From positions 1 through 64,000 of the forward strand of contig JBPRGH010000141.1 of the NCBI GenBank assembly GCA_051418055.1: a stretch of 64,000 bases of DNA, read 5' to 3'. This DNA comes from JBPRGH01 sp051418055 (GTDB taxonomy: Bacteria > Bacteroidota > Bacteroidia > Cytophagales > Cyclobacteriaceae). The position numbers were made by a program, and so were the translations under genes. Of this stretch, positions 42,275-50,434 are shown piece after piece. The notes under the pieces were generated by a model that was not told the DNA's origin, made no database searches, and saw only the letters and a program-made list of their open reading frames with translations. The stretch's first letter is position 1; each line of letters starts with the position of its first letter.

Positions 42275-43390
42275 ATGAAACGTAAGAATTTTTTAATCTT
42301 TACAATACTTCTTCTATTTTTTACAGTTGATTTCTCTTACGGGCAGATTAACAGAAGGAAAATTCGAAAAAACAACAAAAGGATAAGCAACTTCAGAGGG
42401 CAGAAATCATGGTTCGGTAAGGATAAGGTCTACAACTATATCGGTGTTTCAGTTAATTCACTAAATTATTTTGGCGACCTGGCTCCACTTTCCAGTAGGG
42501 TTAGTACCGATCTCTCTTTTACGCGTCCAGGAATAGGTTTATTCTTTGCACATCGATTTGGCCCCCGCTATACATTCAGGGTTAAGTTTAATTACGGTAC
42601 ACTTCGGGGTGATGATTTTGAAAGTGCTGACCTTAATGATGAAAATGCAAGGTTTAGATATGTTCGAAACCTGCACTTCAGGAACAGGATAAAGGAACTC
42701 ACGTTGACCGGTATTTTTGATCTGTTTAAAAATGAAGCCTCCTACATCAGCAGGGTTCAGTTTACCCCTTATGCATTTGTGGGGATTTCTGTTTTTCATC
42801 ATAATCCTCAGGCACTTGTAAATCCTAATAGCAGCCTTCCTGAAGCGGGGCAATGGGTAGATCTGCAGCCATTAGGGACAGAAGGGCAATATGCCAATCT
42901 GGATCTTGACGATGTTAACTATGGGATAGATCCTTACAGTAAAATTCAATTGGCTATACCAATGGGCCTTGGAATACGTTATAGGATAAACCAGGTAGTG
43001 GATCTGTCTTTTGAAACAGGATTTCGCTATTTGTTTACTGATTATATTGATGATGTCAGTGCAAATTATGTGAACCTTGACAGGCTGGATGATCCTTTGG
43101 CAATTGAATTGTCAGACAGGAGCAGGGAACAAACGGCAGCAGTTTCAGGAGCGGACAGGACATTAAATAACCCAAACATCGCTGAGATTGTTAATAGGCG
43201 AATGGATGGCACTAATGGCCGTCCGGTTATGATAGATCCAGTTACGGGTGAATATTTAATAGCAGGCTTTGGGTTTGAAAGCAGGGATAACATGAGAGGA
43301 AATGTTGGGGACCGTGATATTTTCATGGTTACTTCAATAAAAGTTTCCTTTATTCTCGGTGCTTCATTCCGCAGGGCGAAGTTCAGATAA
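42275..43390 (+). CDS. DUF6089-family outer-membrane barrel, longer paralog
   Basis: 371 residues with a signal peptide (FLIFTILLLFFTVDFSYGQ), then a basic region (RRKIRKNNKRISNFRGQK) and a barrel-like body of alternating strands (GVSVNSLNYFGDLAPLSSRV, FRVKFNYGTLRGDDF) ending in FILGASFRRAKFR. It fits DUF6089, which in Bacteroidota lies next to uppS and bamA. The role is unknown; the context suggests envelope assembly. Confidence 0.75.
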   Translation: MKRKNFLIFTILLLFFTVDFSYGQINRRKIRKNNKRISNFRGQKSWFGKDKVYNYIGVSVNSLNYFGDLAPLSSRVSTDLSFTRPGIGLFFAHRFGPRYTFRVKFNYGTLRGDDFESADLNDENARFRYVRNLHFRNRIKELTLTGIFDLFKNEASYISRVQFTPYAFVGISVFHHNPQALVNPNSSLPEAGQWVDLQPLGTEGQYANLDLDDVNYGIDPYSKIQLAIPMGLGIRYRINQVVDLSFETGFRYLFTDYIDDVSANYVNLDRLDDPLAIELSDRSREQTAAVSGADRTLNNPNIAEIVNRRMDGTNGRPVMIDPVTGEYLIAGFGFESRDNMRGNVGDRDIFMVTSIKVSFILGASFRRAKFR

Positions 43391-43397
43391 AGGATTG

Positions 43398-44078
43398 ATG
43401 AGATATTTATTAGGGATTACATTTATTTTTTTTTCTTTTTTAGCATCGGCTCAAACAGAAAAAAGGAATTCAGAAATTGGTTTTGGTTTGGGTGTAATGA
43501 CCTATACGGGAGACCTGACGCAATCTATTAAACCCAGATATTTCCGCCCGGGGGCAACAGGATACTATCGGCTCAATATAAGCAATGCCACCAGTTTTAA
43601 GGCCAGTATAACAGGTGGGCGAATAACCGCTTCAGATGAGAAAGCCCCAATTGATTCATTTGCCGTTGTCAGAGCACATGAATTCGGAATTTATGTTGCA
43701 GAGTTATCAGGGGTAATTGAATACCACTTTTTAAAATGGAAAGAAAATCCAATGCAACGATGGACCCCCTATGTTTTTGGAGGAATTGGGTTATTTACTG
43801 TGTTGGGATCAGAAGTTGAAAAAGAATATAGTTCAATACAGCCAGTTATACCTTTTGGGGTTGGAGCCAAATATGTTCTTAATCCCCGACATATGGTTGA
43901 GTTTCAGTTTGGATTGAGAAAAACGTTTTTTGATTATCTCGATAATGTTTCTGAAGGAGACCTTACTACACGTAACTTTGAATACGGCAACTGGTACGAT
44001 ACAGACATGTATTATTTCTTTGGTGTATCCTTTACCATATCTTATTATGACATTCCTTGTCCAAAATTTCCATACTGA
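43398..44078 (+). CDS. DUF6089-family outer-membrane barrel, shorter paralog
   Basis: 226 residues from ATG 43398; the longer frame from 43359 overlaps the previous gene and lacks a signal. Signal peptide LGITFIFFSFLASAQ, then EIGFGLGVMTYTGDLTQSIK, RPGATGYYRLNIS and YHFLKW, with a final FTISYYDIPCPKFPY. It shares its fold pattern with the preceding gene. Confidence 0.75.
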   Translation: MRYLLGITFIFFSFLASAQTEKRNSEIGFGLGVMTYTGDLTQSIKPRYFRPGATGYYRLNISNATSFKASITGGRITASDEKAPIDSFAVVRAHEFGIYVAELSGVIEYHFLKWKENPMQRWTPYVFGGIGLFTVLGSEVEKEYSSIQPVIPFGVGAKYVLNPRHMVEFQFGLRKTFFDYLDNVSEGDLTTRNFEYGNWYDTDMYYFFGVSFTISYYDIPCPKFPY

Positions 44079-44127
44079 TTTGATATAGGTTATTTTTTTT
44101 CCTGTAGAAATCATAACTTTGCAAACT

Positions 44128-44871
44128 GTGTCAATTGAAAAAGAATATATCCTTGCAAAGAAGCTGCCCGAGCATATTGCCATTATTATGGATGGCAATG
44201 GTAGATGGGCAAAGAAAAAAGGTGCCGCACGCATCTTTGGACATAAACATGCCGTTGAATCGGTACGGCAGGTTGCAGAAGGATGTGCCGAGCTTGGCGT
44301 AGGTTATCTAACACTTTATGCCTTCAGTACTGAAAACTGGGGCAGGCCAAAAGCTGAAGTTGCAGGCCTTATGCAGTTACTGATCACTACTACAAGAAAA
44401 GAACTTGCCACACTACAGAAAAATAATATTCGTTTGCACACTATAGGAGATTTTGATAGTCTCCCGAAAGGCTGTAGGAAAGAGCTACAGGAAGCAAAAG
44501 ATCTTACGGCCAACAATGATGGAATGGTTTTGACGTTGGCTTTAAGCTATTCGGGAAGGTGGGATATCCTAAATGCGGTGAAAAATATTGCAAAGGATTA
44601 TAAAAATGAGAAAATTGATATAGATAAGCTTGATAACGAGATATTTAAATCATATTTGAGTACAAAAGAAATCCCTGATCCGGAGCTGATGATAAGGACG
44701 AGCGGCGAGATCAGGATTAGCAATTTCCTTCTTTGGGAACTCGCATATACAGAAATATATTTTACTGATACTTTATGGCCGGATTTTAGAACGCCTGATT
44801 TATATAAGGCTATTCAGTCATTTCAGAAAAGAGAAAGAAGGTTTGGTAAAACAAGTGAACAAGTGAAATAA
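44128..44871 (+). CDS. uppS: Undecaprenyl diphosphate synthase
   Basis: About 247 residues. Motifs: HIAIIMDGNGRWAKKKG (catalytic Asp), HKHAVESVRQV, LYAFSTENWGRP, ELMIRTSGEIRISNFLLWEL, and TLWPDFRTPDLYKAI. It builds the C55 lipid carrier for wall and surface polysaccharide. The start is uncertain: GTG 44128 or TTG 44119. A -7 box TAACTTTG (44114-44121) overlaps the TTG, favouring GTG if that promoter is used. The C-terminal end lies in a short AAGTGA triple repeat (44853-44875). Confidence 0.9.
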   Translation: MSIEKEYILAKKLPEHIAIIMDGNGRWAKKKGAARIFGHKHAVESVRQVAEGCAELGVGYLTLYAFSTENWGRPKAEVAGLMQLLITTTRKELATLQKNNIRLHTIGDFDSLPKGCRKELQEAKDLTANNDGMVLTLALSYSGRWDILNAVKNIAKDYKNEKIDIDKLDNEIFKSYLSTKEIPDPELMIRTSGEIRISNFLLWELAYTEIYFTDTLWPDFRTPDLYKAIQSFQKRERRFGKTSEQVK

Positions 44872-44879
44872 GTGAAGGG

Positions 44880-47663
44880 ATGAAAAGAATATTAGTATTA
44901 AGTTTTTTAGCTTTTTTATTAGCTACAGAGGCCTCTTCACAAATTAGAAAAAGAGATACCAGAGGTGGTGGTGATGTTAGCTATTCCAACCCAAAAGAAT
45001 ATGTCATTGGTGACATTGAGGTGATAGGGCTAAATCAGCTGGATGAAAATGCCCTTATTTCCTTAACAGGTTTAAAGATAGGTGATCGTATTAAAGTACC
45101 GGGAGATGACATCAGTGGGGCGATCAATAAGCTTTATAAACATGGGCTGGTCGGTGATGTAAGTATTTATATCGGCAAAATTGAAGGTGAAGAGGTCACT
45201 CTAATCCTTGAACTAACAGAAAGGCCACGATTAACAGGCTTCACTTTTGAAGGTGTAAAAAAGGCACATGAAACCGAGCTTCGTGAAGATCTAAACCTCA
45301 TAAGAGGCAGGATCCTTACAGATGCAATTGTACGTAATGCTCAAATGGCAGTAAAAAATTACTATGTAAAGAAAGGACACCTCAATGCCAATGTGAATGT
45401 TGTACAGGAGTATGATACAGCAAATAACAATGGTGTACAGTTGAAGCTGGTCGTAGACCCTAAGCGGAAAGTAAAAATTGAAGACATTCAGTTTTTAGGA
45501 AATGAAAATTTCATTGATGCTAAACTTCGTGGACAGTTAAAAAATACAAAAGAAAAGGCACGGATCAGGCTTTTTGGTGATATCGCAAAATTTATCACTA
45601 ATCCGAAGAAAATTGGGAACTGGCTAACAGAAAGAGATTCCACCTCCTGGGAAGAAGTAGAGAATTATCTTACTGATAAAGTAAAGCCTAATTTTTTAAG
45701 TGGATCTAAATTCATTAAATCAGATTTTGAGGATGATAAGAAAGCAGTCATAAGCTTTTATAACAGCAAGGGCTTTCGAGATGCCAGGATCATTAGTGAC
45801 AGCATTATTTATAATGATAATAATACAATTGATATAGTAATTCGGATTGATGAAGGAAATAAATACTATTTCCGGGAGATATACTGGAAAGGCAATTTTG
45901 TTCATTCGGAGAATGTACTAAACCGGATACTGGATATTAATAAAGGTGACGTCTACAACAATGACCTGATCACCAAAAAAATATCTTTTAATCCAAAAGG
46001 CCCTGATATCAGTGGCCTGTATATGGATGATGGATATCTGTTTTTTGATATTCAGCCTGTTGAAATAGGAGTAGAAGGTGACTCCATTGATATAGAAATG
46101 CGTATTTATGAAGGTGACCAGGCAATAATTGATGAAGTTAGGATAACCGGAAATAACCGCACAAGGGACCATGTTATCAGGCGTGAGCTTTTAACAGTTC
46201 CTGGCCAGAAATTTAGCCGTACTGATCTTATTGTATCACAGCAACGTCTTGGTCAAATGGGCTTTTTTAACCCGCAAGGGATAAATCCTGTGCCTATTCC
46301 TAACCCTGCGGATGGTACGGTAGATATTGAATGGGCCGTACAGGAGCAGTCAAGTGACCAGATCGAGCTTTCCGGCGGTTGGGGTGGAGCTTTTGGATTT
46401 GTCGGTACTTTAGGTCTTACATTAAATAATTTTTCTGTAAAAAGTTTATCACAGGGAAAATTTACACCTGTACCTATGGGTGATGGCCAGCGCTTATCAA
46501 TACGGGCACAGGCTAACGGCCGCCAGTACCAGAATTATTCATTCTCATTTACAGAGCCGTGGCTTGGCGGTAAGAAACCTAACTCTTTCACGATAAGCTA
46601 TAATCATTCGGTATTGAGAACTACCACTGCAGAAAGTGAAACCCGCTTTGACTACAGAGGTAGCTTAAGGTTAAATAGTTTTTCGGTAGGTCTGGGTAGA
46701 AGACTGGAATGGCCGGATAATAATTTTGTGTTGTCTAATTCTATTGGTTATACACAGTATATACTTGAGAATTATGCTGGTCGTGGCCTTGGATTTACTG
46801 ATGGTACTTCAAACAGCTTTACCGTAAATGCTAATTTATCAAGGAACAGTATAGACAATATGATGTTCCCGACAAGAGGTTCATCAATCTCAATAAATGT
46901 ATCTCTTACACCTCCTTATTCTGCATTTAAGGAGGATAATTTCTGGAGGCTATCAGGAACGGAAAGGACCGCGTTAACACAGCAGCTGGATGAACAATTA
47001 ACAGATGGTTCGGAAGTACCTTTTAGTGAGCGTGACCCTCTCGCATTTGAAAGCCGCTTGAGAAATGAAATTACCAAGACAGAAAATGCAGAGAAATATA
47101 ATTTGATTGAGTACCACAAATGGATGCTTGATTTTAAATATTATATCCCTTTAAATAAAAAGCTTGTAATTGAAACAAATGCCCATTTTGGTTTTATTGG
47201 ATCTTATGGTGACAGAGTAGGCGTTGGGCCTTTTGAAAGGTTCTATCTTGGTGGTGATGGCCTTGCAGGACAAAATTTCATTCTTGGAACCGAAGTTATA
47301 TCATTAAGGGGATATGAAAATAACAAAGTCACTCCGCCTTATGATGAAATTCCGGTAGCTGAGCGAATTATGGGTGGAATTGTGTATAATAAATTTAGCA
47401 TGGAGTTGAGGCAGGCTATTACTACCGGGCAGGCTGCAACTATTTATGGTTTTGTTTTTGTTGAAGGAGGTAATAACTGGGACAATTATCAGGAGTTTAA
47501 TCCGTTTGATCTTTATAAATCTGCCGGCTTTGGTGCGCGTATCTTTATGCCGGCCTTTGGTTTGATAGGATTAAACTGGGGGTATGGCTTTGATACGCTT
47601 CCGGGAGCAATTGAACGTTCCGGCGGTCAGTTCCATTTTACTATAGGTCAACAAATAAGATAG
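44880..47663 (+). CDS. bamA: Outer-membrane assembly factor BamA
   Basis: 927 residues: a signal peptide (ILVLSFLAFLLATEASSQ), five POTRA domains in residues 40-430 (IGDIEVIGLNQLDENALISL, then VKIEDIQFLGNENFIDAKLR and IIDEVRITGNNRTRDHVIRR) and a 16-strand barrel with ERFYLGGDGLAGQ, the RGYENN turn and a final FHFTIGQQIR. It inserts barrel proteins in the outer membrane. It directly follows uppS and precedes two ompH genes, the usual order. Confidence 0.96.
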   Translation: MKRILVLSFLAFLLATEASSQIRKRDTRGGGDVSYSNPKEYVIGDIEVIGLNQLDENALISLTGLKIGDRIKVPGDDISGAINKLYKHGLVGDVSIYIGKIEGEEVTLILELTERPRLTGFTFEGVKKAHETELREDLNLIRGRILTDAIVRNAQMAVKNYYVKKGHLNANVNVVQEYDTANNNGVQLKLVVDPKRKVKIEDIQFLGNENFIDAKLRGQLKNTKEKARIRLFGDIAKFITNPKKIGNWLTERDSTSWEEVENYLTDKVKPNFLSGSKFIKSDFEDDKKAVISFYNSKGFRDARIISDSIIYNDNNTIDIVIRIDEGNKYYFREIYWKGNFVHSENVLNRILDINKGDVYNNDLITKKISFNPKGPDISGLYMDDGYLFFDIQPVEIGVEGDSIDIEMRIYEGDQAIIDEVRITGNNRTRDHVIRRELLTVPGQKFSRTDLIVSQQRLGQMGFFNPQGINPVPIPNPADGTVDIEWAVQEQSSDQIELSGGWGGAFGFVGTLGLTLNNFSVKSLSQGKFTPVPMGDGQRLSIRAQANGRQYQNYSFSFTEPWLGGKKPNSFTISYNHSVLRTTTAESETRFDYRGSLRLNSFSVGLGRRLEWPDNNFVLSNSIGYTQYILENYAGRGLGFTDGTSNSFTVNANLSRNSIDNMMFPTRGSSISINVSLTPPYSAFKEDNFWRLSGTERTALTQQLDEQLTDGSEVPFSERDPLAFESRLRNEITKTENAEKYNLIEYHKWMLDFKYYIPLNKKLVIETNAHFGFIGSYGDRVGVGPFERFYLGGDGLAGQNFILGTEVISLRGYENNKVTPPYDEIPVAERIMGGIVYNKFSMELRQAITTGQAATIYGFVFVEGGNNWDNYQEFNPFDLYKSAGFGARIFMPAFGLIGLNWGYGFDTLPGAIERSGGQFHFTIGQQIR

Positions 47664-47664
47664 T

Positions 47665-48192
47665 ATGAAAAAAATATTGGTATCCTTTTTGTTATTAACC
47701 TCTTTACCGGGGTTTGCACAAAAATTTGGATATGTAGATACAGATTATATTCTGAAGAAAATGCCCGAATATGCGGAAGCGCAAACAGAGATAGATAAGC
47801 TATCTTCTGCCTGGGAGAAGGAAATATTAACGATGAGCAAGGATATTGAGGCCATGTATAATAACCTACAGGCTGAAGAAGTCTTGCTTACTCCTGAAAT
47901 GAAAAAGGAACGACAGGCTTTGATTTCCAAAAAAGAAGTAGAACTGAAAGCTTATCAAAAAAAGATATTTGGCTTTGATGGATTGCTTTTTTTGAAGAAA
48001 AAAGAACTTATTAAACCGGTACAGGATAAAGTTTTCGAGGCGGTTGAAAGAGTATGTCGGGAACAGAAGCTTACAATCATGTTTGATAAGGCAAGTGATA
48101 TTGTAATGATTTATACAGATCCTCGCCATGATTATACGGATTATGTTCTGGAAGAATTAGGATTGGGAGATCCGAATGATGTAATAAAATAA
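47665..48192 (+). CDS. OmpH/Skp-family periplasmic chaperone, copy 1
   Basis: 175 residues with a signal (LVSFLLLTSLPGFAQ), then KFGYVDTDYILKKMPEYAEA and a long charged helix pair (residues 35-130) with KKEVELKAYQKK at the hairpin, and LTIMFDKASDIVMIYTD at the C-terminal strand. It holds unfolded outer-membrane proteins in the periplasm. It starts one base after bamA and is followed by a Gln-rich paralog. Confidence 0.9.
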   Translation: MKKILVSFLLLTSLPGFAQKFGYVDTDYILKKMPEYAEAQTEIDKLSSAWEKEILTMSKDIEAMYNNLQAEEVLLTPEMKKERQALISKKEVELKAYQKKIFGFDGLLFLKKKELIKPVQDKVFEAVERVCREQKLTIMFDKASDIVMIYTDPRHDYTDYVLEELGLGDPNDVIK

Positions 48193-48214
48193 ATAAATAG
48201 TAACCACAGGAAAA

Positions 48215-48745
48215 ATGAAAAAATTTTTAATTGCAGTTTTAGTATGTTGTGGCGCTTTAAGCGTACAGGCACAGTCTCCTTCTATGAAAATAGGATATGC
48301 TGATGTAGAATATGTTTTAAGCCAGATGCCGGAGGCAAGGCAGGTAGAATCAGAATTACAGACGCATAATCAGCAGCTACAAAACCAGCTTCAGGCTAAA
48401 ATAAAAGAATACCAGAACAAAGTGCAGGCGTATCAGCAAAATGCACCTACTATGGTAGATGCTGTAAGGCAGGATACGGAGCAGGAGCTCGCTCAGATGG
48501 AGCAGAATATCCAGCAGTTCCAGCAGCAGGCACAGCGTTCAATAGAGACTAAAAGAAACCAGTTAATGGAGCCTCTATACACAAAATTAGGTAACGCTAT
48601 CGAAAGTGTGGCTAAAGCAAATAATTATACCCATATTCTTAATGGCCAGCTTGGCGGTGTGGATATCGTTCTTTATGCTGTTGAAGAATATGATGTATCA
48701 GATGATGTATTAAAGGAAATGGGCGTAACACCTCAGGCCAAATAA
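48215..48745 (+). CDS. OmpH/Skp-family periplasmic chaperone, copy 2
   Basis: 176 residues with a signal (FLIAVLVCCGALSVQAQS), then MKIGYADVEYVLSQMPEARQ. Its coiled coil is strikingly Gln-rich (THNQQLQNQLQAKIKEYQNK and MEQNIQQFQQQAQRSIE) where copy 1 is Lys/Glu-rich. It ends YHILNGQLGG-like (THILNGQLGGVDIVLYAVEE). An intrinsic terminator follows at 48769. Confidence 0.9.
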   Translation: MKKFLIAVLVCCGALSVQAQSPSMKIGYADVEYVLSQMPEARQVESELQTHNQQLQNQLQAKIKEYQNKVQAYQQNAPTMVDAVRQDTEQELAQMEQNIQQFQQQAQRSIETKRNQLMEPLYTKLGNAIESVAKANNYTHILNGQLGGVDIVLYAVEEYDVSDDVLKEMGVTPQAK

Positions 48746-48768
48746 TATTAGCTGAATAATGATTTACT

Positions 48769-48797
48769 AAAAAAGCCCGCAAGTTGTGGGCTTTTTT
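48769..48797 (+). terminator. Intrinsic terminator after the ompH pair
   Basis: AAAAAAGCCCGCA and TGTGGGCTTTTTT pair with one G-T wobble, followed by T's. It ends the uppS-bamA-ompH unit just before the LD-carboxypeptidase gene. Confidence 0.85.
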
Positions 48798-48809
48798 TAT
48801 GTTTGTTAA

Positions 48810-49712
48810 ATGATTACTTCTATTTCACCTCCATATCTTAAACCAAATGATACAGTAGGTATAATTGCTCCTGCCGGAAAAACAGAACCTGCTCAGCTAA
48901 AAAATGCTTTTGAGATAATAGAAAACTGGGGGTTGAAAATAGTAAGAGGTAAACACCTTTTTGCACAGCATGGCTATTTTGCAGGAAAGGATGAGGAACG
49001 GCTTGAGGATTTGCAGCAGATGCTGGATAATCCGGAAGTAAAAGCAATTTTCTGTATAAGAGGAGGATATGGCCTCACCAGGATAGTTGATGAGGTAAAC
49101 CTGGATTCAATTCATCAGCATCCCAAATGGGTAATTGGTTTCAGTGATATTACCACTTTGCATTTAAAACTTGCTCAAAATAATATGCAATCTGTGCATG
49201 GTATCATGCCCATACATTTTGACCCTCAAAAAACAGCTTCCTCTATTGATAATTTAAGGGCTTTTTTATTTGGAGAAGCAAAGGGAATAAATTGGAAGTC
49301 TAATGAAAACAATATATCAGGTTCTGCTGCAGGTCCATTAGTTGGTGGAAATTTGAGTATATTGTCAGATAGCATGGGTACTGCTTCACCTTTACAGGCT
49401 GATGATTGTATCTTGTTTATCGAGGAAGTCGATGAATACTTGTACAAGATAGACCGCATGCTCATTCAGTTAAAAAGAGCAGGTGTCTTTAATAAATTGA
49501 AAGGGCTGCTTGTAGGTCATTTTACCTCTATGAAAGATACGAAAACACCTTTCGGGGCAACACTTGAAGAAATAATACTTGAAAAAGCAGGAAAAAATAT
49601 TCCTGTTGCTTTTGGTCTTCCCGCCGGCCATGATTTTCCCAATTATGCCCTTCCTCACAACAGAATTGTGAAGCTGGAGGTTAACCATAAAACGGCGACA
49701 CTAAAATTTTGA
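48810..49712 (+). CDS. LD-carboxypeptidase (S66 family)
   Basis: 300 residues. PNDTVGIIAPAGKTEPAQLK opens it; FCIRGGYGLTRIVDEV and nucleophile Ser in VIGFSDITTLHLKLA follow, with Glu in LFIEEVDEYLYKIDRML and His in GLPAGHDFPNYALPHN. S66 enzymes trim the terminal D-alanine from murein tetrapeptides in the cytoplasm during recycling. The gene overlaps the DUF4230 start by four bases. Confidence 0.92.
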   Translation: MITSISPPYLKPNDTVGIIAPAGKTEPAQLKNAFEIIENWGLKIVRGKHLFAQHGYFAGKDEERLEDLQQMLDNPEVKAIFCIRGGYGLTRIVDEVNLDSIHQHPKWVIGFSDITTLHLKLAQNNMQSVHGIMPIHFDPQKTASSIDNLRAFLFGEAKGINWKSNENNISGSAAGPLVGGNLSILSDSMGTASPLQADDCILFIEEVDEYLYKIDRMLIQLKRAGVFNKLKGLLVGHFTSMKDTKTPFGATLEEIILEKAGKNIPVAFGLPAGHDFPNYALPHNRIVKLEVNHKTATLKF

Positions 49713-50347
49713 AAGGCTGGATCTTCATACGTGTACTTTTAAAACTTGTACCATATATACTTATAGTACTGCTGGCCCTTTGGCTCTATGATTACCTGAG
49801 ATCTGCAAGGGAGGAAGAAAATGAGCTAAATGTACAGCATGATCTTATCATTCAGCGGGTGGAAGACCTGGGAAAGCTGGAGCTCGTTAAATATCATTTT
49901 AAAGAAATAACCGAGCTTGAAAAGCTTAGTAAAAAATATTTCAAAATATTCCAGCTAGGCCCGGATTCAAAAATGGCTTTAATAACTACAGGAGAAGCTG
50001 TAGGCTGTATCGACCTGACGAAGATGAAGCGTGAGGATATATTTATAGATGATGATGCTGTAATAGTTACTCTTCCAAAACCTGAACTCTGTTATTATAA
50101 AATAGATCTCCAAAAAAGCAGGATATATTCATTGGAAACAAATCCTTTAATTGATGAAAAGAAATTCATTGAAGAAGCATATCGTTCAGCTGAAGAACAA
50201 ATAAAGCAGTCAGCTCTAAATGCAGGGATTTTATATGAAACAGAGGAAAATGCTGAAAAAGTACTGCGGCCTATATTTGAGCAGATTAGTGGAAAGAAAG
50301 TTTATTTCCGATATAAGATGGAAGGTAAACCTATTGATGATTTATAG
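49709..50347 (+). CDS. DUF4230 membrane-anchored protein
   Basis: 212 residues from a TTG at 49709, which overlaps the LD-carboxypeptidase end. One membrane helix (LLKLVPYILIVLLALWLYDYL) then a soluble domain with MALITTGEAVGCIDLTKMKR, IVTLPKPELCYYKIDLQKS and a helical end. This is the DUF4230 layout, function unknown. The overlap suggests translational coupling to the peptidase. Confidence 0.8.
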   Translation: MKGWIFIRVLLKLVPYILIVLLALWLYDYLRSAREEENELNVQHDLIIQRVEDLGKLELVKYHFKEITELEKLSKKYFKIFQLGPDSKMALITTGEAVGCIDLTKMKREDIFIDDDAVIVTLPKPELCYYKIDLQKSRIYSLETNPLIDEKKFIEEAYRSAEEQIKQSALNAGILYETEENAEKVLRPIFEQISGKKVYFRYKMEGKPIDDL

Positions 50348-50363
50348 AATGACTAGTCTGAAA

Positions 50364-50398
50364 TAAAAAACCACGGGATCTCTCCAGTGGCTTTTTTA
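50364..50398 (+). terminator. Weak terminator after DUF4230
   Basis: AAAAAACCAC and GTGGCTTTTTT around GGGATCTCTCCA. The stem is short (CCAC/GTGG) with A/T pairing on one side and one bulge. It lies between convergent genes. Confidence 0.4.
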
Positions 50399-50434
50399 AA
50401 TCTAATATCTTATATCTAAAATCTTACATCTCTT
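50398..50434. repeat. ATCTAAAATCTTACATCT-type repeat at the end of the prolyl oligopeptidase gene
   Basis: AAATCTAATATCTTATATC then TAAAATCTTACATCTC. The stop codon of the oligopeptidase gene (TAA at 50426-50424, after ATG for the last Met) lies inside it, as in the propeller gene at 32132. Confidence 0.6.
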
